Shown here: positions 1 through 7,790 of the stretch, in pieces
Position numbering within the stretch: position 1 is the stretch's first letter
How the letters are laid out: every line of letters begins with the position of its first letter
From: Dyadobacter bucti
Lineage (GTDB): Bacteria > Bacteroidota > Bacteroidia > Cytophagales > Spirosomataceae
Reading direction: 5' to 3'
Assembly: GCF_005869225.1 (NCBI RefSeq)
Contig: NZ_SWFP01000016.1
Location: forward strand, 1 to 63,463
Length of the DNA stretch: 63,463 nt
Notes under the pieces: model-generated
Seen by the model: only the letters and a program-made list of their open reading frames with translations
What the model was told of the DNA's origin: nothing
Database searches by the model: none
Made by a program: the position numbers and the translations under genes

Positions 1-127
1 AAACGTTGTTATCCCAGAATGCATCCGATCTGGACTTATTTATGAACAATGCTTTGCATAATTATTTGGCTAAGAGCAATGAATAATTTCAAACCGCTAT
101 TTTTCGTCCATTTGTAACGAGAACCTC
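1..127. mobile_element. MITE-like element, half at the window start
   Basis: This is one half of a 254-bp non-coding element that crosses the window junction. Its outer 38 bp (90-127) are an inverted copy of 63337-63374 with three mismatches, and the end reads AACCTC against GAGGTT on the other side. It is followed by CAGAA (128-132), which repeats at 63332-63336 as a 5-bp target duplication. No transposase is encoded, so it is non-autonomous. The calculation assumes that position 63463 joins position 1; the restored GNAT frame supports this. Confidence 0.8.
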
Positions 128-631
128 CAGAACAAAAGCGTAAATTACCTAATTCCAAATGACCATCGACACAAAGAGCGGGTACGTGCGCTGATGGATT
201 ATTCTTTTGAAACCTGTTTTGCTTTTGGCAAGGTTTTAATTTCTGACAGCTCCGATGCAGTTGCTCTAATTTGTTTCCCCGAAAACAAAAAGACAACTTT
301 GCAAAGCCTAATCTGGGAGGCAAAACTTGTTTTGAATGGAATCGGCATTGGAAACGTTTCTAAGGCCATGGCCCGGGAAAAGAAGATTTCGCAAAACTAT
401 CCACAGACACCGATTTACTACTTATGGTTTATTGCCGTCAGCCCTGAACTACAAGGGAAGGGTATTGGAACCAAGTTCCTGACCGAAATAAGCAACGACG
501 CAGCCGCTATGAAGCGGCCTATTTACTTAGAGACATCAACAATTAGAAATCTGCCATTTTATAAGAATGCCGGGTTAACTGAGTACGCAACTTTGGATTT
601 TGGTTACACATTGCACTTAATCCGTAGTTAG
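128..631 (+). pseudogene. GNAT N-acetyltransferase, 3' part, interrupted by the MITE
   Basis: This is the acetyl-CoA-binding part of a GNAT-family acetyltransferase. Motif A is visible as SPELQGKGIGTKFL, preceded by the strand YYLWFIAV. The frame is open upstream of the first ATG (194), and NKSVNYLIP... before it is typical of the family N-terminal half, so ATG 194 is not the native start. The native start is ATG 63269 at the other end of the window; joining 63269-63336 to 133-631 gives one frame of about 188 residues. A 145-residue remnant could still be made from ATG 194. The substrate is unknown. The next gene starts 1 bp after this stop, so the two probably formed an operon. Confidence 0.85.
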
Positions 632-632
632 G

Positions 633-1601
633 TTGATGCTGATAGGGAATACTGACATGCACTTAATAACATTGCTGTTTATCATTTTCGAATCAGTAAT
701 GTTTGTTTTTCAAGGAATACTTTTTCTTTCAAGGCCACAGGACAAACCCAGATTTTTTTATTTGATATTGCTGGTATTGCTGATCTGTAAAAATACGGCT
801 AGTGGTTTGTTTCCTGATCCAAAAATTACATTTATTCCAGTTCTTACGCAGTATATTTTGACATACGGCGCGGGATTTGTTATGGCCTCTTATTTTCCAT
901 TCTATTTCTATAAAGCTTATAATATTGAGAAAATTAGATGGCATGCTACAAAGGGCATTTTCTTGTTTTTGCACTTCCCCTTCTTTTTGTTGTTCGGCAT
1001 AACATTTTACCTAACAAAGAGTGTCGATATTGCAATAAACGTTGGCCTTGCTATACCTGCAATTTACGGGCTTGTTCTAGGATACTTGATTTTAGATGGC
1101 ATCCGGTATCGTTTAAAAGACCAAATTGAGAGAAAGGAATACTTTGAATTGATAGCGGTTTACCTTGCTGTCATTCCATACGCTTCGCTGGCATTCTGCG
1201 CATATTTCCGAATATCACAAGTCAAGGAGGTACTGTTAACCAATTCGGGATTTGCTATCATTACAGTATTGTTTCTCAGAAAGCATATTATTCAATCCAG
1301 AGAGGAATATGAGGTTTTGAAAAATATTGACAATATCGGTTCTGAACCATCTGGTGACTTATCAGAGGAAATGATCGAAATTGGCAATTCGTTGGAAGAG
1401 ATAAAACTTACCCTACGAGAAAAGGAGGTTGCTATTTTGATTCTGAAAGGACACCGGAATCAAGATATCGCGGATTTACTAGAAATCAGCATTGGCACTG
1501 TTAGGACTCATATTGAGAAGATTTATAAAAAGGCACAAGTAAGTGGCCGAAAGGAGTTTTCGAGAAAGTTTGGAATGAAAGTGGACGATACTGATAAATA
1601 A
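633..1601 (+). CDS. Membrane-anchored LuxR-type transcriptional regulator
   Basis: The first ~220 residues form about seven hydrophobic segments (for example LITLLFIIFESVMFVFQG and GIFLFLHFPFFLLFGI), a 7TM-like sensor region. The C-terminal ~60 residues are a LuxR/GerE helix-turn-helix: LTLREKEVAILILKGHRNQ followed by DIADLLEISIGTVRTHIEKI. It probably senses a membrane or extracellular signal and regulates transcription while tethered to the membrane. The start at 633 follows the GNAT stop by 1 bp; ATG 636 or 657 are alternatives. With the acetyltransferase broken by the MITE, its expression may now depend on read-through or on a promoter in the insert. The ligand and targets are unknown. Confidence 0.85.
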   Translation: MMLIGNTDMHLITLLFIIFESVMFVFQGILFLSRPQDKPRFFYLILLVLLICKNTASGLFPDPKITFIPVLTQYILTYGAGFVMASYFPFYFYKAYNIEKIRWHATKGIFLFLHFPFFLLFGITFYLTKSVDIAINVGLAIPAIYGLVLGYLILDGIRYRLKDQIERKEYFELIAVYLAVIPYASLAFCAYFRISQVKEVLLTNSGFAIITVLFLRKHIIQSREEYEVLKNIDNIGSEPSGDLSEEMIEIGNSLEEIKLTLREKEVAILILKGHRNQDIADLLEISIGTVRTHIEKIYKKAQVSGRKEFSRKFGMKVDDTDK

Positions 1602-1615
1602 TAGGACAAAACCTA

Positions 1616-1668
1616 AAAACGCATACCATGTATACGTAATTACGTATGCTACGTATGCGTTTTTTTTA
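1616..1668 (+). terminator. Rho-independent terminator with nested palindrome
   Basis: Arms AAAACGCATAC (1616-1626) and GTATGCGTTTT (1653-1663) are complementary and followed by a T run. The loop holds a perfect 16-bp palindrome (1632-1647, core TACGTAATTACGTA). It closes the GNAT-LuxR operon. Related TACGTA words recur at 1676-1681 and 1696-1701, so the palindrome may also be a protein-binding site. Confidence 0.75.
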
Positions 1669-1764
1669 TGGAGCATACGTAAAAATTCCTGGAATTACGT
1701 ATTGACAAAGCAAATTTCTTACCGGTTGTTTGCATCATTCTTAACGACAACCTATAAAAATATT

Positions 1765-1983
1765 ATGGATGCAAACTGGCACTCGCGCTACAATCAAATG
1801 AAGCGCCGTCATGGCTTGACCAACGACGATGTTGCAAGGATTACCAAGCTATCGGAATCTAATGTAAGGTCGCAAGTTACCCGCGCTGATAATGGAGGTC
1901 ATGGTCAACGTCGATTTCCGCGTTGGTTGAAACTTGCTATCGTTCTTGACGAAAAGACGGCAAAGCATCATTCTTCAACTTAG
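1765..1983 (+). CDS. Small helix-turn-helix protein
   Basis: This 72-residue basic protein has a phage-repressor-like HTH: YNQMKRRHGLTNDDVARI then TKLSESNVRSQVTRAD, ending FPRWLKLAIVLDE. It most likely binds DNA. ATG 1765 is preferred over the in-frame TTG at 1702, because the extra 21 residues show no HTH character and the segment before 1765 looks like a promoter region (CCTATAAAAATAT). It stands alone after the terminator at 1616-1668. The target is unknown; the TACGTA palindromes just upstream are a plausible autoregulatory site. Confidence 0.65.
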   Translation: MDANWHSRYNQMKRRHGLTNDDVARITKLSESNVRSQVTRADNGGHGQRRFPRWLKLAIVLDEKTAKHHSST

Positions 1984-2244
1984 ACTGGTATTAAATCAAA
2001 ACCGTCAGCTACAAGTTTTCTTATCGTCCTTTATTGCTACAACGTACACGGACATAATGCCTGTCCACTTCATTATTATCGCTAGTTGCGTATAGTGTGG
2101 ATAGCTTGATATTATTGTCTGATACACGTTGGTTATTGCCAACAATTCAGGCCCGTTACTGTTTTAATGGTCAATCTGGTTTTACTGGATTGCAGGCACC
2201 TGTTTGTCTAATGAAATCTCCTATTTTTCATTTTGTGAAAGAAC

Positions 2245-2856
2245 ATGCTATCAGTATATCGAAATGAGCCTGCGCCCAATCTGCGCTCTGTTGCTAAAAA
2301 ATCCAGTTTTGACAGAATTATTTTAGATTTTAAACGGCTCTACCCTACTGCAAGACTGGTTCAGAATTACGGCCATACTTTTTTAATAGACGAGACAGTT
2401 TTTCTCTTTATTGCCTTTAAAGGTACAAGGGCTCAAAAGCCGGTTGTTTTCACTTCTTTTAAGAATCTGAAAGCCCTTAATATATATTACTATTCTTTTG
2501 TCAATAAGCTGCTTAAAATTACGGATTCTAAGAGACTACGAAGAAATAGAGCCGTCAAGAAAAATGAGAGAGAAATTCAACCAGGAGAAATATTTTACAC
2601 TGCGCCCGGATGTGATCAAATCAACATCGAGTTTTTTCAGATCATTGCCGTTAAAGGCCGATCAGTCACGATCCAGAAGATAAAGCAAATCCGTACTTAC
2701 CTGGCAATGGATCACGGATTAGCAATCGGTGTTAAGGATTCATTTATCGATGTGCCTGTTCGACTGCGTATAGGAGTGAGCGGCATGCGTATTGATGCCG
2801 TCCAGTATTTGAGTCATTGGGATAACAAAGCGGTTTGCTGGTCTTCATGTGCTTGA
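2245..2856 (+). CDS. ORFan, paralog of the gene at 30721
   Basis: This is a 203-residue soluble protein of unknown function. It aligns over most of its length with the 184-residue product at 30721-31275: FLIDETVFLFIAFKG matches FFIDEKALIFIAFRG, and QINIEFFQIIAVKG matches QTNIQFYQIIAVKG, with shared ends W..KAVCWSSCA and W..KPLYWSSYA. The first ~20 residues have no counterpart, so a start nearer SSFDRII is possible. Both paralogs are followed after about 35 bp by the same TGTAGACA repeat cluster, so gene and repeat were duplicated as one unit. Similar proteins occur on phages and plasmids, to my knowledge without a known role. Confidence 0.75.
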   Translation: MLSVYRNEPAPNLRSVAKKSSFDRIILDFKRLYPTARLVQNYGHTFLIDETVFLFIAFKGTRAQKPVVFTSFKNLKALNIYYYSFVNKLLKITDSKRLRRNRAVKKNEREIQPGEIFYTAPGCDQINIEFFQIIAVKGRSVTIQKIKQIRTYLAMDHGLAIGVKDSFIDVPVRLRIGVSGMRIDAVQYLSHWDNKAVCWSSCA

Positions 2857-2890
2857 ATTTGGATGGTTTGCGTCCATGATTTAAGAATAT

Positions 2891-3019
2891 TGTAGACAGT
2901 CCGGGCGCAGCTCGCGCCCGGATCAGCTGCCGGTGACACTCTTTGATAATGCAAAGTGTAGACAATCTGTGTGGCAACCAGGTTAAACTTTCAGAAGATC
3001 CAACTCTAAATTGTAGACA
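2891..3019 (+). repeat. TGTAGACA box cluster 1
   Basis: TGTAGACA boxes start at 2891, 2957 and 3012, spaced 66 and 55 bp, all on the + strand. The first spacer contains a perfect hairpin, CCGGGCGC...GCGCCCGG (2901-2921 region). The spacer sequences match those of the clusters at 31311 and 57289, and the last box of the full unit is missing. The cluster lies between the ORFan at 2245 and the 3' end of the NADAR gene. Confidence 0.85.
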
Positions 3020-3051
3020 TATAGAGTTTAGCCCCGGAGCGGCTTGACTTA

Positions 3052-3969
3052 TTAGAACAGGGTTGTTTGTGCCTTGTTCGCCCTCTTACCAGTCGCAGCT
3101 TTTACCGTTTTAGGTGATTGGCTGGGAGTAGTGGGTAATGTTGGGTCTACCCTAGGCAACTTAGGAGTAGATTTTGGGGTTTTTGGTTTAGCTGTTAGTA
3201 TTTGAGCTGGTGAAACGTGCACGGAACCAGTCAATTCTGGCTTTTTGGGTGAAAGCGTGCGACCATGAACAAATTCTATTGTCGGTTGCGGTAGTATTGT
3301 GATATAAGTATGCGCCTTCGTATCCGCGACATCAAAGAACTTCATCTCCTTTTGGAGATAATTAAGAAAACTTTCACGGGCATCGATAACTTGAATAGGC
3401 TCGCCAAGTAACTTGAAATCGGGTATGTCAAGCGGTTCAATAACAAACATTTCTGAGCTATATCTCTTTTGGTTGTAGGTCAGCCGAAGTTCCATTAACA
3501 GCCTTCCGAGGGCATTTGTGCCTTTAATTATATTTGAATCTTCTTTTTGCCGTATAGCTCCCCAAAAGTCGTCCTTTGAGCTGTCTTCAACTATTGGTTT
3601 ATCGAAAGTACTCTCTAGTAGTTTCCCAAATTCTACGAAATTTTGCGCCAGCTTGACCCTAATGCACCATTTCATAATCTTGATTCTGGCATCGTTCCAG
3701 TCTGGACGTGAAGTATTTCGATATGGTTTTGTAATCATTTTGGCTGTCATTGGGCTTTTTTCGCGGATTACCCGCTCTTGAACGTCTGGCATGTGTGGGA
3801 ACCGGCATGCCTGATACAATGCCTCTGACGATAGGATTTTGACGTTATTCACTACCAATGGAAACCCTGATGCCATGTTCGAAAGCCCACCGTACTCTTC
3901 TTTGGTCTTTCTAAATACACAGCATTCAAGGGCATTGTAAACTTTATGTTCGCGCCTTTTTGTTTCCAT
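3052..3969 (-). CDS. NADAR (YbiA-like) domain protein, putative ADP-ribosyl glycosidase
   Basis: Residues ~15-165 form a NADAR domain: GGLSNM (27-32), SSEALYQACRF with Glu49 at the position of the YbiA catalytic Glu, RPDWNDARI (89-96), DDFWG (133-137) and GTNALGRLLMELR (150-162). Family knowledge: YbiA hydrolyses N-glycosidic bonds of riboflavin intermediates, and other NADARs remove ADP-ribose from guanine as antitoxins to DarT-like toxins. A middle segment (170-250) and a Pro/Lys-rich tail follow, ending RANKAQTTLF. The gene overlaps the stop of the upstream PRTase-like gene by 1 bp (TAATG), so the two are translationally coupled. I infer an antitoxin or accessory role for the partner. Confidence 0.8.
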   Translation of the reverse strand: METKRREHKVYNALECCVFRKTKEEYGGLSNMASGFPLVVNNVKILSSEALYQACRFPHMPDVQERVIREKSPMTAKMITKPYRNTSRPDWNDARIKIMKWCIRVKLAQNFVEFGKLLESTFDKPIVEDSSKDDFWGAIRQKEDSNIIKGTNALGRLLMELRLTYNQKRYSSEMFVIEPLDIPDFKLLGEPIQVIDARESFLNYLQKEMKFFDVADTKAHTYITILPQPTIEFVHGRTLSPKKPELTGSVHVSPAQILTAKPKTPKSTPKLPRVDPTLPTTPSQSPKTVKAATGKRANKAQTTLF

Positions 3970-5078
3970 TATTCAAGGTCAAAGAATTTTCCGAAATCGA
4001 ATACTTCCCCACGTGTTACTTTGAAGAGTGGAGTGAAGCCCCCTCCTTCCCACCAAAAGACTAACGGAGCATTATTAGGAACATTGCGCCACGTGAAGCA
4101 TAGCGCGCCAAAACCGAAGTTTTTCTGCGAAGGCATCGAATAGCCAAGTGCTCTCATGCTTTTTTTCTGTACGTTAGATTTTTTCAAAATCTCGATGCCT
4201 TTTTCAAGAAAGGCATTTTCTACAATTGCTCTATTTTCGGGACTGGTGAATATTACATCTTTCTTGGGTAGACCTGTTGGTCTATAAAAATCATTTCTTG
4301 TTTGATATTTTTTTTCAGCAGTATATTTATCGACAGTTTCGATAATTTCATTTTCGTATTCGATAACTTCGTCTGATTGATTTTCCGCAAGCGGATACAC
4401 TAAGTCGAAGTTTGGGGCATGGTATATATCATTTTTGATTTCTTTCATGTAGTATAGTTGATGATTGTCTTTCAATACCTGCATGTTGTTTTTGCCCATT
4501 TCCCATGTTTTATTATTATAATTTTTCTCATGGATCATAATATAAAACAAAATCAATTTAGTGGATTTATCTGCAAGTGCCTGATTATTAGTCTTTCCCT
4601 TGTGGAAGTCCTTGTCTAACCATTCTTTGATATTCGTCATCATTTTAAGACCTGTGCAAAGTACGTCGTCTAGATAGAATGAATACTTTTTCGATGTGGT
4701 TCCACATTCTACAAGGGAAATTCCGTACTTGCTTTCGATCATATTTCCAAATAATTTAAGCATCACTTTCTGACTTTTACCGTGCTCTTGAAGGTCTAGG
4801 AAGTCAGTATTCTTTAAGAAATCTATTGGATTTTTAAACCCAAATTCCTTGGAGAAATATTCGACAAGTTTCTCCAAATATTCTTGAACTTGTTCTTTTG
4901 AATAGTATCTTTTTTTGAAAATGCTGTCTAGTTCGGTAAGAATTGGTATTCGTAATGGTTCTTCAAACTGTTTAATCCAAGTTTCGATGCGGGCTGTCGT
5001 CATTCGAACACCTGGGGTTTTTTCATCTGCTCGGTAACCTTTTAAAGTCTCATAGATACTAGCAATTAGTTGCTCCAT
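3969..5078 (-). CDS. PRTase-like (PRTase-CE type) conflict-system protein
   Basis: This 369-residue protein has a phosphoribosyltransferase-like signature, YSFYLDDVLCTG (132-143), resembling the acidic PRPP-binding loop, inside an alpha-rich context. The C-terminal part reads LGYS then FTWRNVPNNAPLVFWW (~327-343), the N-x-PNN-x-P-x-x-W pattern I associate with the PRTase-CE proteins of bacterial conflict systems. It would use PRPP or a related nucleotide; the real substrate is unknown. It is the first gene of a two-gene minus-strand operon with the NADAR protein. The likely role is the toxic or sensing effector of a phage-defence or addiction module. Recognition is by motif only. Confidence 0.6.
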   Translation of the reverse strand: MEQLIASIYETLKGYRADEKTPGVRMTTARIETWIKQFEEPLRIPILTELDSIFKKRYYSKEQVQEYLEKLVEYFSKEFGFKNPIDFLKNTDFLDLQEHGKSQKVMLKLFGNMIESKYGISLVECGTTSKKYSFYLDDVLCTGLKMMTNIKEWLDKDFHKGKTNNQALADKSTKLILFYIMIHEKNYNNKTWEMGKNNMQVLKDNHQLYYMKEIKNDIYHAPNFDLVYPLAENQSDEVIEYENEIIETVDKYTAEKKYQTRNDFYRPTGLPKKDVIFTSPENRAIVENAFLEKGIEILKKSNVQKKSMRALGYSMPSQKNFGFGALCFTWRNVPNNAPLVFWWEGGGFTPLFKVTRGEVFDFGKFFDLE

Positions 5079-5200
5079 TTCTGCTATCTGTTGGTGACGA
5101 ACTCTTATGATAAAGGATGTTAGTCACAAGATAATCATGTTTTTGCAGGAAAAGGATGTCCTTGGCATTTTATCGCTGTCCCAAAGTTGTAACTAAAAAT

Positions 5201-5247
5201 TACATAATTATATATTTATATAAATATGTAATTATATAAATATGTAT
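5201..5247. promoter_or_regulatory. AT-rich iterated operator block, upstream copy
   Basis: Direct and inverted copies of TATATAAATATGTA and TACATAATTATAT fill this 47-bp segment. The same words recur at 5967-6052 and 6906-6951 around parA and its RHH partner, and at 31571-31597. I infer a binding site for the RHH protein (6667-6912), used as part of a centromere or to repress transcription into the flanking minus-strand genes. Confidence 0.5.
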
Positions 5248-5262
5248 CACCTTGCCCCTACC

Positions 5263-5565
5263 CTACTTTCCTCCCTTTTTGTGCCTTTTTGATCCCCATT
5301 CTCCAAACTGATCCCAAAATGGATCGTGGGGCTTTGGCCGTTCGAAATAGCTTCCGTAGGACTTGTATGGTAGAGTTGCCAGCAACTTTTTGGCAATGTA
5401 GACCATATCTGTGAAGTCGATGCCGGTTATTTCGCAACGTCTTTCAGCTGCGCGGATGATTTCAGAGTTTTTTTCGACAAAATCAATCGGCTTCATTTCC
5501 GAGTGATATTCGAAACGTGGTTCGGTGTTTCGCAGAGAGCAAAAAAGTTGGTCCTTATCTTTCAT
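5263..5565 (-). CDS. Conserved-looking hypothetical protein
   Basis: This 100-residue soluble protein is not recognised. The middle (RAAERRCEITGIDFTDMVYI) is predicted helical, and the C-terminus is basic (SKRHKKGGK), so nucleic-acid contact is possible. Its start overlaps the end of the next gene upstream (5555-5803) by 11 bp, which makes a two-gene minus-strand operon. It ends 16 bp from an AT-rich operator block. Confidence 0.65.
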   Translation of the reverse strand: MKDKDQLFCSLRNTEPRFEYHSEMKPIDFVEKNSEIIRAAERRCEITGIDFTDMVYIAKKLLATLPYKSYGSYFERPKPHDPFWDQFGEWGSKRHKKGGK

Positions 5566-5803
5566 TTGTCAGGCCGATTGTCGTACCGTGTTCTTTCATG
5601 AGTTGCTTTAAAGTTTCGTCTCGCTCTTCCTGGGTCAAAAATTTCCATTCCGCAACATAGATTGGTGATACTTTCTTGGATGTTCGTTCGGACCGGAAAA
5701 ACTCGATCAGGTAGTAACCTTGTCCGCCACCAATTCTTATCACGTCCACATTATCTAGATTAATTATTAGAGGGTGTCCATCACACCAAGCATAAGCTGC
5801 CAT
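5555..5803 (-). CDS. Hypothetical protein, first gene of a two-gene operon
   Basis: This 82-residue protein is not recognised. The N-terminal half (WCDGHPLIINLDNVDVIRIG) looks like a small beta fold, followed by a charged helix (QEERDETLKQLMKEHG). It starts at ATG 5803 and is transcribed divergently from parA. A perfect 12-bp palindrome GTGAAATTTCAC lies just upstream of it and could be an operator. Confidence 0.65.
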   Translation of the reverse strand: MAAYAWCDGHPLIINLDNVDVIRIGGGQGYYLIEFFRSERTSKKVSPIYVAEWKFLTQEERDETLKQLMKEHGTTIGLTNER

Positions 5804-5892
5804 TATTCTGGTATTTATAGTAACAATACAATGATACTAATAATAGCAATTGCCTTAGTGAAATTTCACACGATTTTTTTTAAGGAGTGTTC

Positions 5893-5960
5893 GGCGCACA
5901 TTTGCGGCTTATGTCGCTATGCGCACATTTTCAAATTTGTCTTCTACGGGTTGCTTTCGC
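5893..5960 (+). repeat. R70 repeat, copy 1
   Basis: This is one of four copies of a ~67-bp repeat with the core TGCGGCTTATGTCGCT, then GCGCACATTTT, then GTCTTCTACGGGTTGCTTT. Here GCGCACATTT occurs twice and flanks the core. The copies at 29561, 31501 and 37284 all precede promoters of small cassettes; this one precedes parA. The function is unknown. Confidence 0.85.
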
Positions 5961-5966
5961 GGGGTT

Positions 5967-6052
5967 TATATAAATATATATTTATATATGCAGTATATTG
6001 ATTTTTATGTGTTTATTGCTATCTTTGTATATAATTATATAAATATATAATT
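5967..6052 (+). promoter_or_regulatory. parA promoter with AT-rich operators
   Basis: A Bacteroidota-type promoter is clear: ATTG (5997-6000), 19 bp, TATCTTTG (6020-6027). AT-rich operator blocks lie upstream (5967-5993) and over the presumed start site (6028-6052, TATATAATTATATAAATATA). This arrangement suits autorepression of parA and the RHH gene by the RHH product, with the array also serving as a parS-like centromere. Confidence 0.7.
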
Positions 6053-6058
6053 CTGACT

Positions 6059-6655
6059 ATGATCGTTATTTCAGTAGCTCATCAAAAAGGTGGGGTAGGC
6101 AAGACAACGCTTGCGCTTAACCTGGCTTATTGCCTCAGTAAAGATTTAAAGGTTGCTATCACCGACACGGATTTACAAGGTTCGATCTCCGATATCAGTC
6201 CTTTTCTAAAAGGCATCGAGCTTATTCCTTTGCACAAGATTCAAAAGAAGGTACGCTTACCCTACGATGTTGTTATTATCGACACGCCTCCTTATCTGAC
6301 TGATAAGCTACAAGACATATTTTTACTGAGTGACTTTGTGCTAATCCCTACAAAGGCGGGTTACTTGGATGCGCTGGCCGTGAGGGGGACAATAGCATTG
6401 TATGATCAGGCGAAAAAGAAGAAGCCTTCTTTGAAGGCAGCTGTTGTATTGAACATGCTCACTCGTACGAACCTGAATGATGAAGTCAAGGAAATTTTGG
6501 ATCAGTACACCTTACCGATCCTGAAAACGACCATTAATCAGCGGGTCAGCTATGCACGTTCTCCTATGACTGCTGGAGTATTTAATTCTGATGATGATAA
6601 GGCCAAAACCGAGATGGTTGATTTGTCGATGGAAATTTTCAGTTTACTTCCTTAA
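6059..6655 (+). CDS. parA: ParA-family plasmid partition ATPase
   Basis: This 198-residue protein is a short type Ib ParA without an N-terminal HTH. The deviant Walker A is KGGVGKTT (residues ~10-17), with DTDLQGS and the Walker B strand VVIIDTPP following, then a typical C-terminal ParA fold. It forms nucleoid-bound ATP dimers that move plasmid copies apart. The downstream RHH gene starts 11 bp after its stop and should be the centromere-binding partner. The promoter has an almost ideal -33/-7 pair. AT-rich operator arrays flank the operon on both sides. Confidence 0.9.
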   Translation: MIVISVAHQKGGVGKTTLALNLAYCLSKDLKVAITDTDLQGSISDISPFLKGIELIPLHKIQKKVRLPYDVVIIDTPPYLTDKLQDIFLLSDFVLIPTKAGYLDALAVRGTIALYDQAKKKKPSLKAAVVLNMLTRTNLNDEVKEILDQYTLPILKTTINQRVSYARSPMTAGVFNSDDDKAKTEMVDLSMEIFSLLP

Positions 6656-6666
6656 TATTTTAGGCA

Positions 6667-6912
6667 ATGGGTAAAGATTATGATGAAAACCGGTCTAGGC
6701 TGGCAGGAATGATTAAAAGCAAACCGAGCACGGCACCAATCCAACAGGTGAAGCCGATCGTTTCAAAAGAGGAAAAGGATGAAAGTCACCTCAATTTTTG
6801 GATACCTACGGAACTGTTTAACGAGTTAAAAATGCACGCGATACGCACGGGTAGTAGCATTAAACAGGTTGGTATAGATGCACTTGAAGCGTATTTAAAA
6901 CAAAATACATAA
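6667..6912 (+). CDS. Ribbon-helix-helix protein, likely ParB-equivalent
   Basis: The 81-residue product has a disordered basic N-terminus (~40 residues) and a C-terminal RHH fold: HLNFWIPTELFNELKMHAI followed by RTGSSIKQVGIDALEAYLK. In type Ib partition systems such proteins bind iterated AT-rich sites, contact ParA and repress their own operon. It lies 11 bp after parA, and an AT-rich array overlaps its stop codon. The assignment as partition adaptor rests on synteny and fold. Confidence 0.8.
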   Translation: MGKDYDENRSRLAGMIKSKPSTAPIQQVKPIVSKEEKDESHLNFWIPTELFNELKMHAIRTGSSIKQVGIDALEAYLKQNT

Positions 6913-6951
6913 TTATGTATTTATATAATTATGTATTTATATAAATATATA
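6906..6951. promoter_or_regulatory. AT-rich iterated array downstream of the partition operon
   Basis: Three near-identical units (ATAATTATGTATTTATAT) follow one another and overlap the stop of the RHH gene. With 5967-6052 they bracket the parA operon. This is the best candidate for the plasmid centromere (parS); binding by the RHH protein is inferred. Confidence 0.6.
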
Positions 6952-6975
6952 GCGGTGTCTGCTGTTCAATTCGAA

Positions 6976-7038
6976 TGTAGACACTTCTTCTATCCTCGAC
7001 GCGAAATTGGGATCCTACATTGGCCGTTTTTGTAGACA
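6976..7038 (+). repeat. TGTAGACA box cluster 2
   Basis: Two TGTAGACA boxes start at 6976 and 7031, 55 bp apart. GGCCAGGATC follows the second box, as in the type-C spacers of the other clusters. The next expected box (7086) is replaced by the 3' end of the zinc-ribbon gene. Confidence 0.8.
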
Positions 7039-7083
7039 TTTTATTTTTGATATGGCCAGGATCAGCGCCGAAGCAAGTTTAGA

Positions 7084-7401
7084 TTAATCCAAACCTATCG
7101 ACATATCGTCAGGATCACAGGTGAAATCTGCTTGACAAATTTTGCAGAACAATTCCAGCCCAGACTTGCCCCAGACTTTACAGCCGCAAGGACACATATA
7201 CTTTATCTTTTTCCCGGATTTACTTTTTTCCTTTGGCTCTTTTGTTTCCTCCTGCTCTGTTTCTTCATCGCTGGAATCGTCTGTATTGTAAAACACCTTC
7301 TTAGCGTTCAGATAGGGGAGCTTCAACGCATCGAGGCTTGCCGTTGATATTTTGCGGAACGCGTTAAGGAACTTTCCACCTTCGATCTGATAGTGATCCA
7401 T
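7084..7401 (-). CDS. Zinc-ribbon protein, SprT-like C-terminal fragment
   Basis: The 105-residue protein ends in a four-cysteine ribbon, CPCGCKVW...LFCKICQADF, resembling the C-terminal zinc ribbon of SprT-like proteins (WGKSGLELFC). A Glu/Lys-rich linker precedes it. No HExxH protease motif is present, so this is either a truncated SprT-like protein or an independent ribbon protein that may bind DNA or protein. It is flanked by box clusters 2 and 3, like the cassettes at 29-35 kb. Confidence 0.65.
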   Translation of the reverse strand: MDHYQIEGGKFLNAFRKISTASLDALKLPYLNAKKVFYNTDDSSDEETEQEETKEPKEKSKSGKKIKYMCPCGCKVWGKSGLELFCKICQADFTCDPDDMSIGLD

Positions 7402-7445
7402 GCTTTGACCTATCTCAGCCCCTCCCGGCTTGCCTATTTATGACA

Positions 7446-7462
7446 TATAAAACCTGTTTTTT
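7446..7462 (+). repeat. Solitary iteron copy
   Basis: TATAAAACCTGTTTTTT is identical to the iterons of the origin at 8975-9076 but stands alone, 1.5 kb away on the far side of the rep gene. It may be a handcuffing or copy-control site for Rep, or a relic of recombination. Confidence 0.7.
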
Positions 7463-7505
7463 AGCCCGTTTTTTTTTATTTTTTGATTATAATGTTCAAT
7501 TTATG

Positions 7506-7623
7506 TGTAGACACAATTCCGATCCGGAATTGCCGGCAGCAGCTCGTTCCATAGAGATTTTGTAGACAGTTTCACGCGTCGAGGATCTTGGCCGCGCGCC
7601 TGGTCATGCATAGATTGTAGACA
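7506..7623 (+). repeat. TGTAGACA box cluster 3
   Basis: Boxes start at 7506, 7561 and 7616, spaced 55 and 55 bp. The spacers are GC-rich with short inverted repeats (ATTCCGATCCGGAAT). The cluster lies upstream of the minus-strand zinc-ribbon gene. The rest of the 7402-7858 intergenic stretch holds the solitary iteron and a 30-bp palindrome; I see no gene in it. Confidence 0.85.
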
Positions 7624-7790
7624 CTCAATATTATTTCGCCTTTAAGGCAACTCTAAAACGTCAAAGCCGGGAGGGTAGGGGATAAGGCACGTAAAACTGT
7701 TTGATGCGCTTAAAAACGATTTTTGCGGCATTGTATCTTATTCTTTTGATCAATACTTAAAACGTTGACAACTGTAAAGCTATGATAGGT

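Noticed and set aside
2891..3019. CRISPR array
   Set aside because: The repeated word is only 8 bp, the intervals are 55 or 66 bp, the spacers are themselves related between clusters, and no cas genes are present.
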